Position numbers and translations under genes: made by a program. Below, one piece after another: positions 1 through 7,584 of a stretch of 36,116 nt of DNA. The notes under the pieces were generated by a model. The model was not told the origin of the DNA. It saw only the letters and a list, made by a program, of their open reading frames with translations, and made no database searches. The DNA comes from an uncultured Gammaproteobacteria bacterium. GTDB lineage: Bacteria; Pseudomonadota; Gammaproteobacteria; Enterobacterales; Psychrobiaceae. The DNA is taken from NCBI GenBank assembly GCA_913060565.1, contig CAJXRU010000031.1, positions 1-36,116 on the forward strand, read 5' to 3'. How positions within the stretch are numbered: the first letter of the stretch is position 1; each line of letters starts with the position of its first letter.

Positions 1-322
1 ATTGAATATCGTCTCGTGTGATTTTTCCAAGCCAAGCATCTAATTTGTCAAACGCCGCATCAGCAAAACAACAGAAGTGTTTTAATCCAACAAAGAGACT
101 ATATTTGGGTACTCGACTATCAACGCGATTAGCATTATTGAAAAACTTTCGAGACGCGTTTCTTGCACTCGCTCCTGTAAGATGCATAAAAGCGATTACA
201 GGAAACATCACCACCCACAGAATTCGTCGGCCAAATAATCGATAAACCCACAATAAGATTTTGATGCCAATAACAGTCCCGCGCTCTTCAGTATTGGACC
301 AATGTTGATTCAATTTACTCAT
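1..322 (-). CDS. LpxL-like lysophospholipid acyltransferase of the aryl-polyene cluster (partial, 3' end outside window)
   Basis: Open frame on the minus strand from an ATG at 322 to the window edge, 107 codons without a stop. The N-terminus reads HWSNTEERGTVIGIKIL, followed by a hydrophobic segment (LLWVYRLF, ILWVVMFPVIAFM). This is the usual start of the LpxL/HtrB-like acyltransferases found in aryl-polyene clusters. The family moves an acyl chain onto a lipid or sugar acceptor at the inner membrane. The catalytic HX4D motif would lie beyond the window. Its ATG overlaps the end of the glycosyltransferase gene by 8 bases, so it is the next gene of the same operon. The family call rests on the N-terminal part only. 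Confidence 0.75.
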   Translation of the reverse strand, partial: MSKLNQHWSNTEERGTVIGIKILLWVYRLFGRRILWVVMFPVIAFMHLTGASARNASRKFFNNANRVDSRVPKYSLFVGLKHFCCFADAAFDKLDAWLGKITRDDIQ

Positions 323-1055
323 CTTTCTTAAATTTTCTAACGATTAACGATGGAATTCGAATCAACATTCCAAAACAAAGTCTTGTATGCATCCAAGATA
401 TTCGAACATTGTCTTCAAAGGCTTTAAAGTGGGAAATTCCCGATTCAGGATAAATCACTTTGGTATCAAAAAATTGAGTGACAGTACCACGCCAAAAGAG
501 CCGTACAAGCACTTCAATATCAAAGTCCATGCGTTTCCCCAAGTTAACATCATTAATTAAAGCAACACTAGGAACAAGAGGATAGATACGATAACCACAC
601 ATGGTATCTTTGAGCTTAAATGATAATGTTTCTATAACGACCCAGAAATGAGTGATATATCTTGCCCAATACCGATGCTTGGGTACAGATTCATCATAAA
701 TTGGCTTGCCACTAATAACATCATTAGGGTGATCTTTTGACAAGGCCAACAGCTTATTTATATCATCAAGGCAATGCTGCCCGTCAGCATCTATTTGAAT
801 CGCGTAATCAAACCCTTGAGAATGAGCAAACAAGAGACCTGTTTGCACAGCGCCACCTTTTCCTTGGTTGGTCTCATGATGCAATAACGTTAGTGATGAG
901 TGTTGTTCTGATAATGCAATTAATTGTGTTGTTATCGATGAATCGCTTGCATCATTTACCATGATAATAGGAAGCTCAAAAGCATTGAGAGACTCTATAA
1001 GCGACTCAACGTAATCTGCATGATTATAATTGGGAATCACAAAACAATATTTCAA
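315..1055 (-). CDS. Family 2 glycosyltransferase (aryl-polyene cluster)
   Basis: 246 aa GT-A fold enzyme, dolichyl-phosphate-mannose-synthase-like. VIPNYNHADYVESLIESL stands at the N-terminus, then QGKGGAVQTGL, then the metal/nucleotide-sugar DXD motif in QIDADGQH. It probably transfers a sugar from a nucleotide-sugar or polyprenyl donor onto the aryl-polyene lipid or its anchor; the substrate cannot be read from the sequence. The start is a TTG at 1053-1055 directly abutting the TAA of the dehydratase gene (TAATTG). A later ATG would remove the essential VIPNYNH strand, so the rare start is well supported and implies translational coupling. The 3' end overlaps the next acyltransferase by 8 bases. 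Confidence 0.88.
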   Translation of the reverse strand: MKYCFVIPNYNHADYVESLIESLNAFELPIIMVNDASDSSITTQLIALSEQHSSLTLLHHETNQGKGGAVQTGLLFAHSQGFDYAIQIDADGQHCLDDINKLLALSKDHPNDVISGKPIYDESVPKHRYWARYITHFWVVIETLSFKLKDTMCGYRIYPLVPSVALINDVNLGKRMDFDIEVLVRLFWRGTVTQFFDTKVIYPESGISHFKAFEDNVRISWMHTRLCFGMLIRIPSLIVRKFKKDE

Positions 1056-1418
1056 TTAAGACTCCTCAAGGACAATACGTCCAGACGAGTGTACGCCCTT
1101 CTCAGATTCATATTTAAACGTAAACTTATGGTCAGACTTTTTCACAAGCATCAAATTAACACGATCTTCAGGTTGAATAACAACTTGAAACTTTAACACT
1201 TCTACATTTTTCACTGCAGCCTGACAAAGATCCAAATGCTTAAATCCAAAGTGAATAGCCCAGTCTAATTGAACGACACCAGCAAGGATCGGAGCTTGTG
1301 GAAAGTGACCAGTAAAATAATCGATTTGCGAACCAACATGTAATGCCACTGCAACAGTATCTAACTCCGTTGAAGACACGTTTATTTCTTTAGGTAAAAG
1401 GCAATCTAACTCAGACAA
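1056..1418 (-). CDS. Hotdog-fold 3-hydroxyacyl-ACP dehydratase (ApeI/FabZ-like)
   Basis: 120 aa single hotdog domain. The helix motif GHFPQAPILAGVVQLDW (His38 as catalytic base) matches the FabA/FabZ pattern GHFPxxPxxPGV. In aryl-polyene assembly such enzymes dehydrate the 3-hydroxyacyl-ACP formed in each elongation round, building the conjugated chain. The start overlaps the end of the AMP-ligase gene by 8 bases, and the stop abuts the glycosyltransferase start. The short length agrees with the stand-alone dehydratases of these clusters. The ketosynthase, ketoreductase and second dehydratase are not in view and would be expected beyond base 1. Confidence 0.85.
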   Translation of the reverse strand: MSELDCLLPKEINVSSTELDTVAVALHVGSQIDYFTGHFPQAPILAGVVQLDWAIHFGFKHLDLCQAAVKNVEVLKFQVVIQPEDRVNLMLVKKSDHKFTFKYESEKGVHSSGRIVLEES

Positions 1419-2760
1419 ACAACTTCTCCAGTTCCATTAAAGGCAGTTTGCCCTGTGAATTATAAGGTAGCTCTTCAACATACCGCCATTTTCGCGGCAA
1501 AGTAATCAATTCAAAGTGAACCAGCAAGTGCTTTTTAATACATTGATTAATATGCCGTTTACCGGCGTTTACCAGCATTATTTCACCGTCATCACTTAGT
1601 TGAACAATCGCGGCGAGAATTTGCCTCTCTCCAGTTAAAACAATCAGTTTTATGTCTTTTACCCAATGATGCTCAAGAGATTTTTTTTCGATCTGGCTTA
1701 AATTAACACGTTTTTCTTCTAACTTAACGGTTCTATCTACGCGCCCTAATAGCTTAAGCTTCCCATCTACGATCTCTCCTCGATCATCTAACATCATGGA
1801 AGACTGATGAATAAACGGCGAACAGAGTTGTAAACGACTCCTATCGTTAGTAGAAATACACGAAACTTCAGGGAAAAAATTCCAATAAGTCTCTTCTTTA
1901 CTTTCAATTTGACGATAGGCTATGCCACCAGTTTCTGTACTGCCATAAACCTGTACAATTCCTGTTCCAAATTGTTTATAAAGTGACAAAGCATCAGCAT
2001 CTTGCAATGGCCCGCCTGAACTAAAAATGGTTGAAAAATGCGTTTTAAATTCAGACAATACGTTATCTTCAGACAACCTACTCAGAAAGGCTGGGCTAGA
2101 GATTAATACCACATCATTGTTTGTTTTCAATACGTCCACAATATGCTCTGGATAATCAAACGTACTAAAAATAGAACCCCCTAATTGCAAAGGTAGCAAT
2201 GCTCTAAATAACAAACCGTAAATATGCTGATGTGAGACTGTCGCTATAAAAGTAGATTGAGGTTGACAGATAAATAACGATTTCAGCACATCCAATTCAT
2301 TATTAAGTAACTCCCAATCTTTTATGATTGCTTTCGCATGGCTTGAAGATCCTGAGGTGTAAAATATTACTCGACCATTAGTTGGCCAACTCAATACTTC
2401 ATTAACCTGTGGAGCATTTGTGCAATTGTCTAATGATACCAAGCGTGAAATCACAATAGAGCCCGCATAAAAATCAACAGTATCGGCCAATTCAGTTAGT
2501 GTTCCCTGCTGATCATTTGGCGGAAGTATCACTGTATGCCCGTCTTGTCCTAGCGCAATAAAACGAACTAAGAATGCAAAAATATCATTATCATATAATA
2601 AAACTCTGGCAACCTTTCCTTGGGGTACTAAGTGCCTAATTTTATTTCTGAAAGCAGCGACCTGTTCCATAAAATCATCAGTAGAGCGTGTTGTATCACC
2701 GCTAAACAAATTCATATTACTTGGTATCAGTGGCGACATTTTATTTATTTCTTTTAACAT
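1411..2760 (-). CDS. AMP-dependent acyl/aryl-ACP ligase (ApeH-like)
   Basis: 449 aa adenylate-forming enzyme. The phosphate loop YTSGSSSHAK is at about 134-143, the YGSTETGG motif at 272-279, the hinge motif LGRVDRTVKLEEKRVNLSQIEK follows, and the catalytic Lys438 lies in NSQGKLP. In aryl-polyene clusters this enzyme activates the aromatic starter acid (4-hydroxybenzoate type) and loads it on an ACP. Substrate preference here is inferred from context only. The first ATG (2760) overlaps the membrane-protein gene by 20 bases. A second in-frame ATG at 2739, preceded by AAAGAA, is an alternative start giving 442 aa. Confidence 0.88.
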   Translation of the reverse strand: MLKEINKMSPLIPSNMNLFSGDTTRSTDDFMEQVAAFRNKIRHLVPQGKVARVLLYDNDIFAFLVRFIALGQDGHTVILPPNDQQGTLTELADTVDFYAGSIVISRLVSLDNCTNAPQVNEVLSWPTNGRVIFYTSGSSSHAKAIIKDWELLNNELDVLKSLFICQPQSTFIATVSHQHIYGLLFRALLPLQLGGSIFSTFDYPEHIVDVLKTNNDVVLISSPAFLSRLSEDNVLSEFKTHFSTIFSSGGPLQDADALSLYKQFGTGIVQVYGSTETGGIAYRQIESKEETYWNFFPEVSCISTNDRSRLQLCSPFIHQSSMMLDDRGEIVDGKLKLLGRVDRTVKLEEKRVNLSQIEKKSLEHHWVKDIKLIVLTGERQILAAIVQLSDDGEIMLVNAGKRHINQCIKKHLLVHFELITLPRKWRYVEELPYNSQGKLPLMELEKLFV

Positions 2761-3298
2761 AACACCGGACTAAATATTCAATACCAAACAGTAGGCCCAT
2801 TGCCATATACGATAGAAGCCCATTGTATAAAGTCCATGCATCTTTGGACATATATAACGCAGTATAAAGAGCAATAGACCCATTTAAGACAAAGAAAATA
2901 CACCAGAAAAAAGTAACTTTTTCAGTATATTCAACTCCTTGAGCATCTAAATTTGGTTCACGTAGTCGAGCAAAACCTTCAATTATGCTTGGCTTTTTAT
3001 ACAATGAATAACCAAAAGCTCCCAGCATGGCAGCGTTTATTGCAACGGGATAAAGCAAGATACCTAAGTCATTATTAAACGCTGTTGAAAAAAGCAAAAC
3101 GAGAGCACCAAGTCCTGTAGCAATTGGCAGCCATGGCATTTTGCTTACTAATGACTTTGAAAGAAATAAGCGAATAGAAATAATACAGAGCAAAAAAATA
3201 GCCAACCATCTCGGCTCAACATATTTAAGTCCTATAAAAACAACAAATGGATATGCTAGAAGTAGCATACCCATCAATAAATTCACTATTACTTTCAT
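2741..3298 (-). CDS. COG4648-like membrane protein of aryl-polyene clusters (ApeG-like)
   Basis: 185 aa, strongly hydrophobic, with about six predicted membrane segments (for example LLMGMLLLAYPFVVFIGL at the start and LLSYMAMGLLFGIEYLVRCYV at the end). Proteins of this size and profile sit between the ACPs and the AMP-ligase in aryl-polyene clusters. Their biochemical role is not established; a transport or membrane-assembly function is a guess. The start overlaps the ACP stop by one base (TAATG), which argues for coupled translation. Confidence 0.75.
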   Translation of the reverse strand: MKVIVNLLMGMLLLAYPFVVFIGLKYVEPRWLAIFLLCIISIRLFLSKSLVSKMPWLPIATGLGALVLLFSTAFNNDLGILLYPVAINAAMLGAFGYSLYKKPSIIEGFARLREPNLDAQGVEYTEKVTFFWCIFFVLNGSIALYTALYMSKDAWTLYNGLLSYMAMGLLFGIEYLVRCYVKRNK

Positions 3299-3546
3299 TA
3301 TTTAAGAAGCAAAGCCTCTAGTTCATCAACAACATCACCGACTGTTCTTACTCGCTTAAAGGCATCTGGATTAATTTTTTTGCCCGTTAATTCACTTAAC
3401 TTAACCACCAGATCTACCGCATCAATACTGTCTAATTCTAATTCTTCATACAAATGAGTTTCTAGCTTTACATCGGCGGCATCAATTTCAAAATCTTCGA
3501 CTAAAATTTCAGTCAATGTGTTTAACAGTTCTTCTCTTGATTTCAT
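3298..3546 (-). CDS. Acyl carrier protein 2 (ApeF-like)
   Basis: 82 aa acyl carrier protein from the ATG at 3546. The 4'-phosphopantetheine attachment motif is ELDSIDAVDL with Ser40. It carries the starter or growing polyene chain for the ketosynthase and dehydratase partners. A GTG at 3567 would add seven residues and overlap the upstream ACP gene. The ATG at 3546 is preferred because a Shine-Dalgarno-like GAAGGT sits just upstream of it. It is one of two adjacent, clearly different ACPs, the standard arrangement in this cluster type. Confidence 0.9.
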   Translation of the reverse strand: MKSREELLNTLTEILVEDFEIDAADVKLETHLYEELELDSIDAVDLVVKLSELTGKKINPDAFKRVRTVGDVVDELEALLLK

Positions 3547-3550
3547 TTCG

Positions 3551-3811
3551 TTACTTACCTTCAACACTTTCTATGAATGCACATAGACTATTTACTGATG
3601 AAAAATGTTGTTTTGTATCTTCTGAATTTGCGTCTAATTTGATATTAAAACGCTTCTTAATCGCAAGGCCTAGCTCCAAAGCATCAATGCTATCCAACCC
3701 TAAACCGTCGACAAATAATGCGTCGTCATTGTTAATATCGTCAACATTTATATCTTCGAGATCAAGCGACTCAATTATTAGTGTTTTTATTTCAAGTGCT
3801 AAATTACTCAT
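3551..3811 (-). CDS. Acyl carrier protein 1 (ApeE-like)
   Basis: 86 aa acyl carrier protein with phosphopantetheine motif LGLDSIDALELG (Ser41). It is acidic and helical as expected. The ATG overlaps the TGA of the acyltransferase gene (ATGA), and the second ACP follows directly. The two ACPs differ markedly, so they probably serve different partners, for example starter loading and elongation. That split is inference from the family. Confidence 0.9.
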   Translation of the reverse strand: MSNLALEIKTLIIESLDLEDINVDDINNDDALFVDGLGLDSIDALELGLAIKKRFNIKLDANSEDTKQHFSSVNSLCAFIESVEGK

Positions 3812-4566
3812 ATTTTCTCTAATTCCTCGTTAAAATGCTGCTCCAATGCAGCCGTAAACTGGCGACTCTTAAGACTCATCGCGACGTTATTCATACAGTC
3901 AAACTCAACTTCCTTACAGGGAACTTGAAGACTAAATTCAAATCGCCTTTCTGGTATTTGGTACCAATTTTCCGATTTGGTTAACGTCGTTGGTGTCACC
4001 TTTATAAGCACCGTAGTCACCGATGCCTTACAGCGTAGTGCAATATTTGCAGCACCACGTTGAAACTTCATTGCCTTACCTGGAGTGGTCCGTGTTCCTT
4101 CGGGAAATATAATTAAATTATTGCCATTTGCCAACGATTTACCACAATCTTCTATTAGTTCATCAGTATTATCATTACTAATATAGCCTGTTGTATTCAA
4201 CACCCCTCTCATAAACGGATTGCTAAATAAATTAGCTTTTACGACACAATCAGCATTTGGAATGATAGAAATCAGTACAACCACATCAATCAATGATGGA
4301 TGATTGGCCATAATTATATGTCCTTGCAATTTGTCTAGTTTATCTGAATCTTTTATATAAAAACGCGAGACACCGCTCTCTTGCAGCAGAAAAACAAAAA
4401 ACTTAAAAAGACGATGAACTAATTTTCGAGACTTACTTTTTCTTATTTCTGTGTCTCGATACAAAATCCATAATAAAGGAGATGCCACTACAGGCACTAT
4501 CAATCCCCCGAGACCAAATACGAAGAAACAAAAACCAGTGGCGAACAATCTCCAGTAATAATTCAT
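3808..4566 (-). CDS. 1-acyl-glycerol-3-phosphate acyltransferase-like protein (ApeD-like)
   Basis: 252 aa PlsC-type acyltransferase. An N-terminal membrane segment (GFCFFVFGLGGLIVPVVASP) is followed by the catalytic HX4D motif in ANHPSLIDVV (His89, Asp94) and the acceptor-binding FPEGTRT motif (Glu156). The family acylates lipid acceptors at the inner membrane. Here it likely helps anchor or build the aryl-polyene lipid, as the presence of two acyltransferases in the cluster suggests. It overlaps both neighbours by four bases (ATGA). Confidence 0.87.
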   Translation of the reverse strand: MNYYWRLFATGFCFFVFGLGGLIVPVVASPLLWILYRDTEIRKSKSRKLVHRLFKFFVFLLQESGVSRFYIKDSDKLDKLQGHIIMANHPSLIDVVVLISIIPNADCVVKANLFSNPFMRGVLNTTGYISNDNTDELIEDCGKSLANGNNLIIFPEGTRTTPGKAMKFQRGAANIALRCKASVTTVLIKVTPTTLTKSENWYQIPERRFEFSLQVPCKEVEFDCMNNVAMSLKSRQFTAALEQHFNEELEKI

Positions 4567-5273
4567 CGCAGGATCTCAAGGCGCCAATCATTCTGACTAC
4601 CTGGTATTGTTATTTTTGCGGCGCCATTAAATAGCGCATCAATGAAAGCCAACGACTGAGGAACATTAAGCTCTTTGTGACTTCTTTCGTGTTGTTGCTC
4701 AATATTTAATGTAACAGCAGTTCCATCATCTTTACTCATCACGAATGCAACTGCATGATCTATCTGCTGCTCATCTTGAAAACATAAATAGTCTAGCGGC
4801 AATGCCTGATCGCAATGAACGACTAAGACTTTGTCACAAGCGCCGCTATTAATTCTTGCGTAGGCATCAACCAATGCCATCAAAAAACTATCGCGGCCAG
4901 CAGAGACAGTGTTTGATGCGCAACGATTACCTGTAAAAATACTAAGTAATCCAGCAGACGCATTATGTACCGACATGCTAAAAGCTGTTGGCGAAAGGGA
5001 GTCATTTTTTGCTAAAGAATCTAATAGCGCAGAAGTTTTATGCAGGTCACCATGTCTCGACGAGAAAACAACGGCGATTTCACCATCATTTCGTCCAGCT
5101 TCATAAGCACAATGCAGTGCCATTTTGTTAAATGCACTTAATCTCCTTTTTTGCATAGGCTTTAGCCATTGCAAATCAGGCAATTGATTTTTATCTAGCA
5201 CGCATACACCGTTATTTTCAGCAGTATTTGGTTCAGCACGAAGATAATTAAGATGTTTAACAGCAAATAACAT
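4563..5273 (-). CDS. Ketosynthase-like protein without active-site Cys (chain-length-factor type, Ketoacyl-synt_2)
   Basis: 236 aa, about the length of an N-terminal ketosynthase half and far shorter than a full ketosynthase (about 400 aa). SVHNASAGLLSIFTGN (101-116) matches the thiolase-fold core. At the nucleophile position, where catalytic enzymes carry Cys, it reads NTVSAGRDSF (Ser124-Ala-Gly), and the C-terminal half with the two His residues is absent. It is therefore expected to be non-catalytic and to pair with a full ketosynthase outside the window. It is the first gene of the minus-strand operon, with a promoter-like sequence about 60 bases upstream. Confidence 0.82.
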   Translation of the reverse strand: MLFAVKHLNYLRAEPNTAENNGVCVLDKNQLPDLQWLKPMQKRRLSAFNKMALHCAYEAGRNDGEIAVVFSSRHGDLHKTSALLDSLAKNDSLSPTAFSMSVHNASAGLLSIFTGNRCASNTVSAGRDSFLMALVDAYARINSGACDKVLVVHCDQALPLDYLCFQDEQQIDHAVAFVMSKDDGTAVTLNIEQQHERSHKELNVPQSLAFIDALFNGAAKITIPGSQNDWRLEILR

Positions 5274-5332
5274 TGACGAATAGCGTCCCTACTAACTCGA
5301 CACTGAAATAGCATCAAATAAAAGAACGATGA

Positions 5333-5360
5333 ATTATATCTATAAATTTGATAAATTCAA
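5333..5360 (-). promoter_or_regulatory. Candidate sigma-70 promoter for the aryl-polyene operon
   Basis: On the minus strand, a perfect -10 TATAAT (5338-5333) lies 16 bases from a -35-like TTGAAT (5360-5355). A leader of about 50 bases would precede the ATG at 5273. The surrounding 284 bases (5274-5557) are very AT-rich and also have to hold the start of the plus-strand lipoprotein genes. AT-rich sequence makes chance matches likely. Confidence 0.45.
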
Positions 5361-5557
5361 TTTTAATACAGCACAAAATATTTGGGTAAAATCGCAATGT
5401 ATTGTTTATAAAAATAATATCTATCTAACATGCGTTAAAGATGAGACAACGATTCAGCGAAAAAATGTAGCCCAGCTTATTTTTATCTACTATACTCTAT
5501 GCCCTCTCACGGAAGAACACAGCAATGTGGCATTCAATAATTTAAAGTGTTTTTAGC

Positions 5558-5863
5558 ATGAAATTAAAAAAAACTGTATTAATTTTAGTACCCTTTTTTC
5601 TCTCAAGTTGTACCGTTTTCTTAGGCGAACCTAAAGAACGCGTTAACAAATTCAATGATTGGGAGCTATGCACTGAACTGGCCAATAAGACGTTCAAATA
5701 CCACCCACAATGGCATTGGGCTATTACAAGCGAGATAAAATCAAGACAATTGAATAATGCTGATATATGTCGCTCTGCCTATGATGCTCGAATGGGCAGA
5801 TTCTCAGCTAAGCGAAGAATTATAGCAATTCCTTTCCAAGATGCACTAGCTCATAAATTCTAA
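5558..5863 (+). CDS. Small predicted lipoprotein, unknown function
   Basis: 101 aa. The signal peptide MKLKKTVLILVPFFLSSC ends in the lipobox LSSC, giving a lipidated Cys at residue 18. The mature part has Cys residues at ELC and ADIC that could form one disulfide, and no domain I recognise. The phrase NNADICRSAYDARMG resembles short repeats in other small proteobacterial lipoproteins, but this gives no function. First of three consecutive plus-strand lipoprotein genes diverging from the aryl-polyene operon. The ribosome site before its ATG is poor. Confidence 0.72.
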   Translation: MKLKKTVLILVPFFLSSCTVFLGEPKERVNKFNDWELCTELANKTFKYHPQWHWAITSEIKSRQLNNADICRSAYDARMGRFSAKRRIIAIPFQDALAHKF

Positions 5864-5898
5864 TAATATTCAACAAATTATTATTAAGGAACTTACTT

Positions 5899-6258
5899 TT
5901 GAAAAAACTTGCTACCATCGCTACTATCACTATCGTCATGTCTGGATGTGTTAAATTAGAGCTTAACCCTGGAAATCTCATTAATGACACGATAGAAGCG
6001 AGTAAAGAGCTCTATAAAACCGTGAAAAGAAAAAGTAATGGTGAAGAAGAGAGAATATATAATCATTCAATTCCTGCTACTAATAGCCAATATGATAATC
6101 AGAAGATTATCCAGTGCCATAATCAAATTAAATCTAGAATTAGCGCTTCAAAACTAGAAATAACTGAAGTATTTTCGGAGTCATCTAAAGTAACAACAGA
6201 TGGGGAATTACGCTCAGTTAATTGTGCGTTCGAAGTGACTGTTAAAAGTGTCTCATAA
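5899..6258 (+). CDS. Small predicted lipoprotein, unknown function
   Basis: 119 aa from a TTG start, with AAGGA at 5886-5890 eight bases upstream. MKKLATIATITIVMSGC is a short lipoprotein signal with lipobox MSGC. The mature part has a charged stretch (KELYKTVKRKSNGEEERIY) and two Cys (IQCHNQ, VNCAFE). No known domain is recognised. It sits 35 bases after the previous lipoprotein gene and 36 before the next, so the three are probably co-transcribed. Confidence 0.7.
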   Translation: MKKLATIATITIVMSGCVKLELNPGNLINDTIEASKELYKTVKRKSNGEEERIYNHSIPATNSQYDNQKIIQCHNQIKSRISASKLEITEVFSESSKVTTDGELRSVNCAFEVTVKSVS

Positions 6259-6294
6259 ATATGTTACTCAATAATAAGGACTTTATTCACCGTT

Positions 6295-6873
6295 ATGTTT
6301 AAAAACATCATTTCAATAATATTTGTCATTGGCCTAATGGGTTGTAGTACAACTCAAATTAAAAATAAAATTAGCAATGTCATTGATGAGCATGTTTATT
6401 CAAACTCACCAGAGCAGTCCACTGTCGACCTAAGTAATCAATACAAAGTTTTAAAATCAATTCCCTTTGGTGAAAACTCTGTCATTGATGAGCGTGTAAA
6501 AACTGAATGTAAAAATTTGGGGAATCAACTTTCAAGCAATATTGTTGAAAACGCACCCAAATTTGATATTAAAATGACCCAAGTATTGGAGAGACCAGTA
6601 TCAACCGGTGTATTTGTCGATGTTTACTTTGTGAATATATATACCCGTGGAAATGCTTTCATTGGTCACCGAAAATCCACCGCAATAAAGGCTGATTTAT
6701 ATTTAAATAATAAACTCCTATCTTCAAAATCAATCGCACGTAACTCTAATGGAGGCTTCTTTGGTTCATTTAAGAGTTCTTGTTCTGTTTTAGAACGAAC
6801 GGTAGATGCATTAGGCAGTGATATCGCGAAATGGTTATCAACACAAGATACAAAAGTAAAAGCGAGTTCGTAA
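6295..6873 (+). CDS. Predicted lipoprotein, unknown function
   Basis: 192 aa. The signal MFKNIISIIFVIGLMGC ends in a lipobox (LMGC). The mature region contains a probable beta-rich stretch (FDIKMTQVLERPVSTGVFVDVYFVNIYTRG) and ends in SCSVLERTVDALGSDIAKWL. It resembles small outer-membrane-associated lipoproteins in general layout, but I cannot name the family. The nearest AAGGA lies 14 bases before the ATG, rather far, and no better in-frame start is present. Last of the lipoprotein trio. It ends 84 bases before the convergent DUF1579-like gene, and no clear terminator is seen between them. Confidence 0.72.
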   Translation: MFKNIISIIFVIGLMGCSTTQIKNKISNVIDEHVYSNSPEQSTVDLSNQYKVLKSIPFGENSVIDERVKTECKNLGNQLSSNIVENAPKFDIKMTQVLERPVSTGVFVDVYFVNIYTRGNAFIGHRKSTAIKADLYLNNKLLSSKSIARNSNGGFFGSFKSSCSVLERTVDALGSDIAKWLSTQDTKVKASS

Positions 6874-6957
6874 AGTCAATTAGGCAGCTAATGACCTCAC
6901 AAGAATCGTAAGCTGTTTTATATCCTAAAATTTGAAACACTATGTCTGATTTTCTTT

Positions 6958-7470
6958 TTAATTAACCACCTTTTTATACAAGCCATCAAATATTGACTGC
7001 CACTTCTTTCCTTTATTATTGGATACCAACCATTGCTGACGCACAGTACCATCGGCATTTGGTGTCCAAATAATTCTATTAAGCACCTTTTTGCCATCTT
7101 TATTATATGTGACGCCGGATAATGTCATTTTTCCTTGCTCAAATTTACCATCAAGTTGCAGTAATGTGCCGCCATTATCAATCCACGTTTGATGCCACTG
7201 CTCAGTCGTTGCATCATAGATATTTAGGCTTTTTCCTTGGTATCCCGCTGCTGTAGTGTACTCTTCTAAAATACCGCAGCCATCGTTGATGAGTGAAATA
7301 CTGCTCTGACTGACATTGCTATTTTGCTTATTTGACACCTGCCATTCACCCACCCAGAAATCAAACTGTCGATGCTGTGGCGCATCACATTTAGCAATAG
7401 CTTGAGTGCTGGTAAAAAGTGCTACGGTTATAACAGCGGCAACAATGGCGTTATTCAATGAAACAGACAT
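6958..7470 (-). CDS. Secreted DUF1579-like protein
   Basis: 170 aa with a Sec signal peptide (NNAIVAAVITVALFTSTQAIA, cleavage near residue 26). The mature start RQFDFWVGEWQVSNK is the hallmark of the DUF1579/lipocalin-like group (FDFWIGEW). The rest is a repeated short-strand pattern fitting a small beta-barrel. Its ligand is unknown. It stands alone on the minus strand, downstream of the gal operon and beyond a hairpin at 7547-7576. A Shine-Dalgarno-like AGGAA precedes the ATG. Membership in the gal regulon is possible by position but is not shown. Confidence 0.72.
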   Translation of the reverse strand: MSVSLNNAIVAAVITVALFTSTQAIAKCDAPQHRQFDFWVGEWQVSNKQNSNVSQSSISLINDGCGILEEYTTAAGYQGKSLNIYDATTEQWHQTWIDNGGTLLQLDGKFEQGKMTLSGVTYNKDGKKVLNRIIWTPNADGTVRQQWLVSNNKGKKWQSIFDGLYKKVVN

Positions 7471-7546
7471 GGTGATTCCTAATGGTGACTAAGTACGATT
7501 GCTAGTTATACCACTATAAGGAGGAAAGTGCTTTATTTGACGAGAA

Positions 7547-7576
7547 GCCATACCTTACGCCACTGTAAGGTATGGC
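7547..7576 (-). terminator. Hairpin after the gal operon (possible terminator)
   Basis: A perfect 11-bp inverted repeat, GCCATACCTTA (7547-7557) and its complement (7566-7576), with an 8-base loop, nine bases past the stop of the FAD oxidoreductase gene. It is not followed by a clear T-run on the minus strand. It may be a weak terminator, an mRNA-stabilising hairpin or a pause site. Confidence 0.5.
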
Positions 7577-7584
7577 GTAACGGG

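Noticed and set aside
5329-5556. A 75-codon plus-strand ORF just before the first lipoprotein gene.
   Set aside because: It has AT-driven composition, no ribosome site, overlaps the likely aryl-polyene promoter and resembles no known protein.
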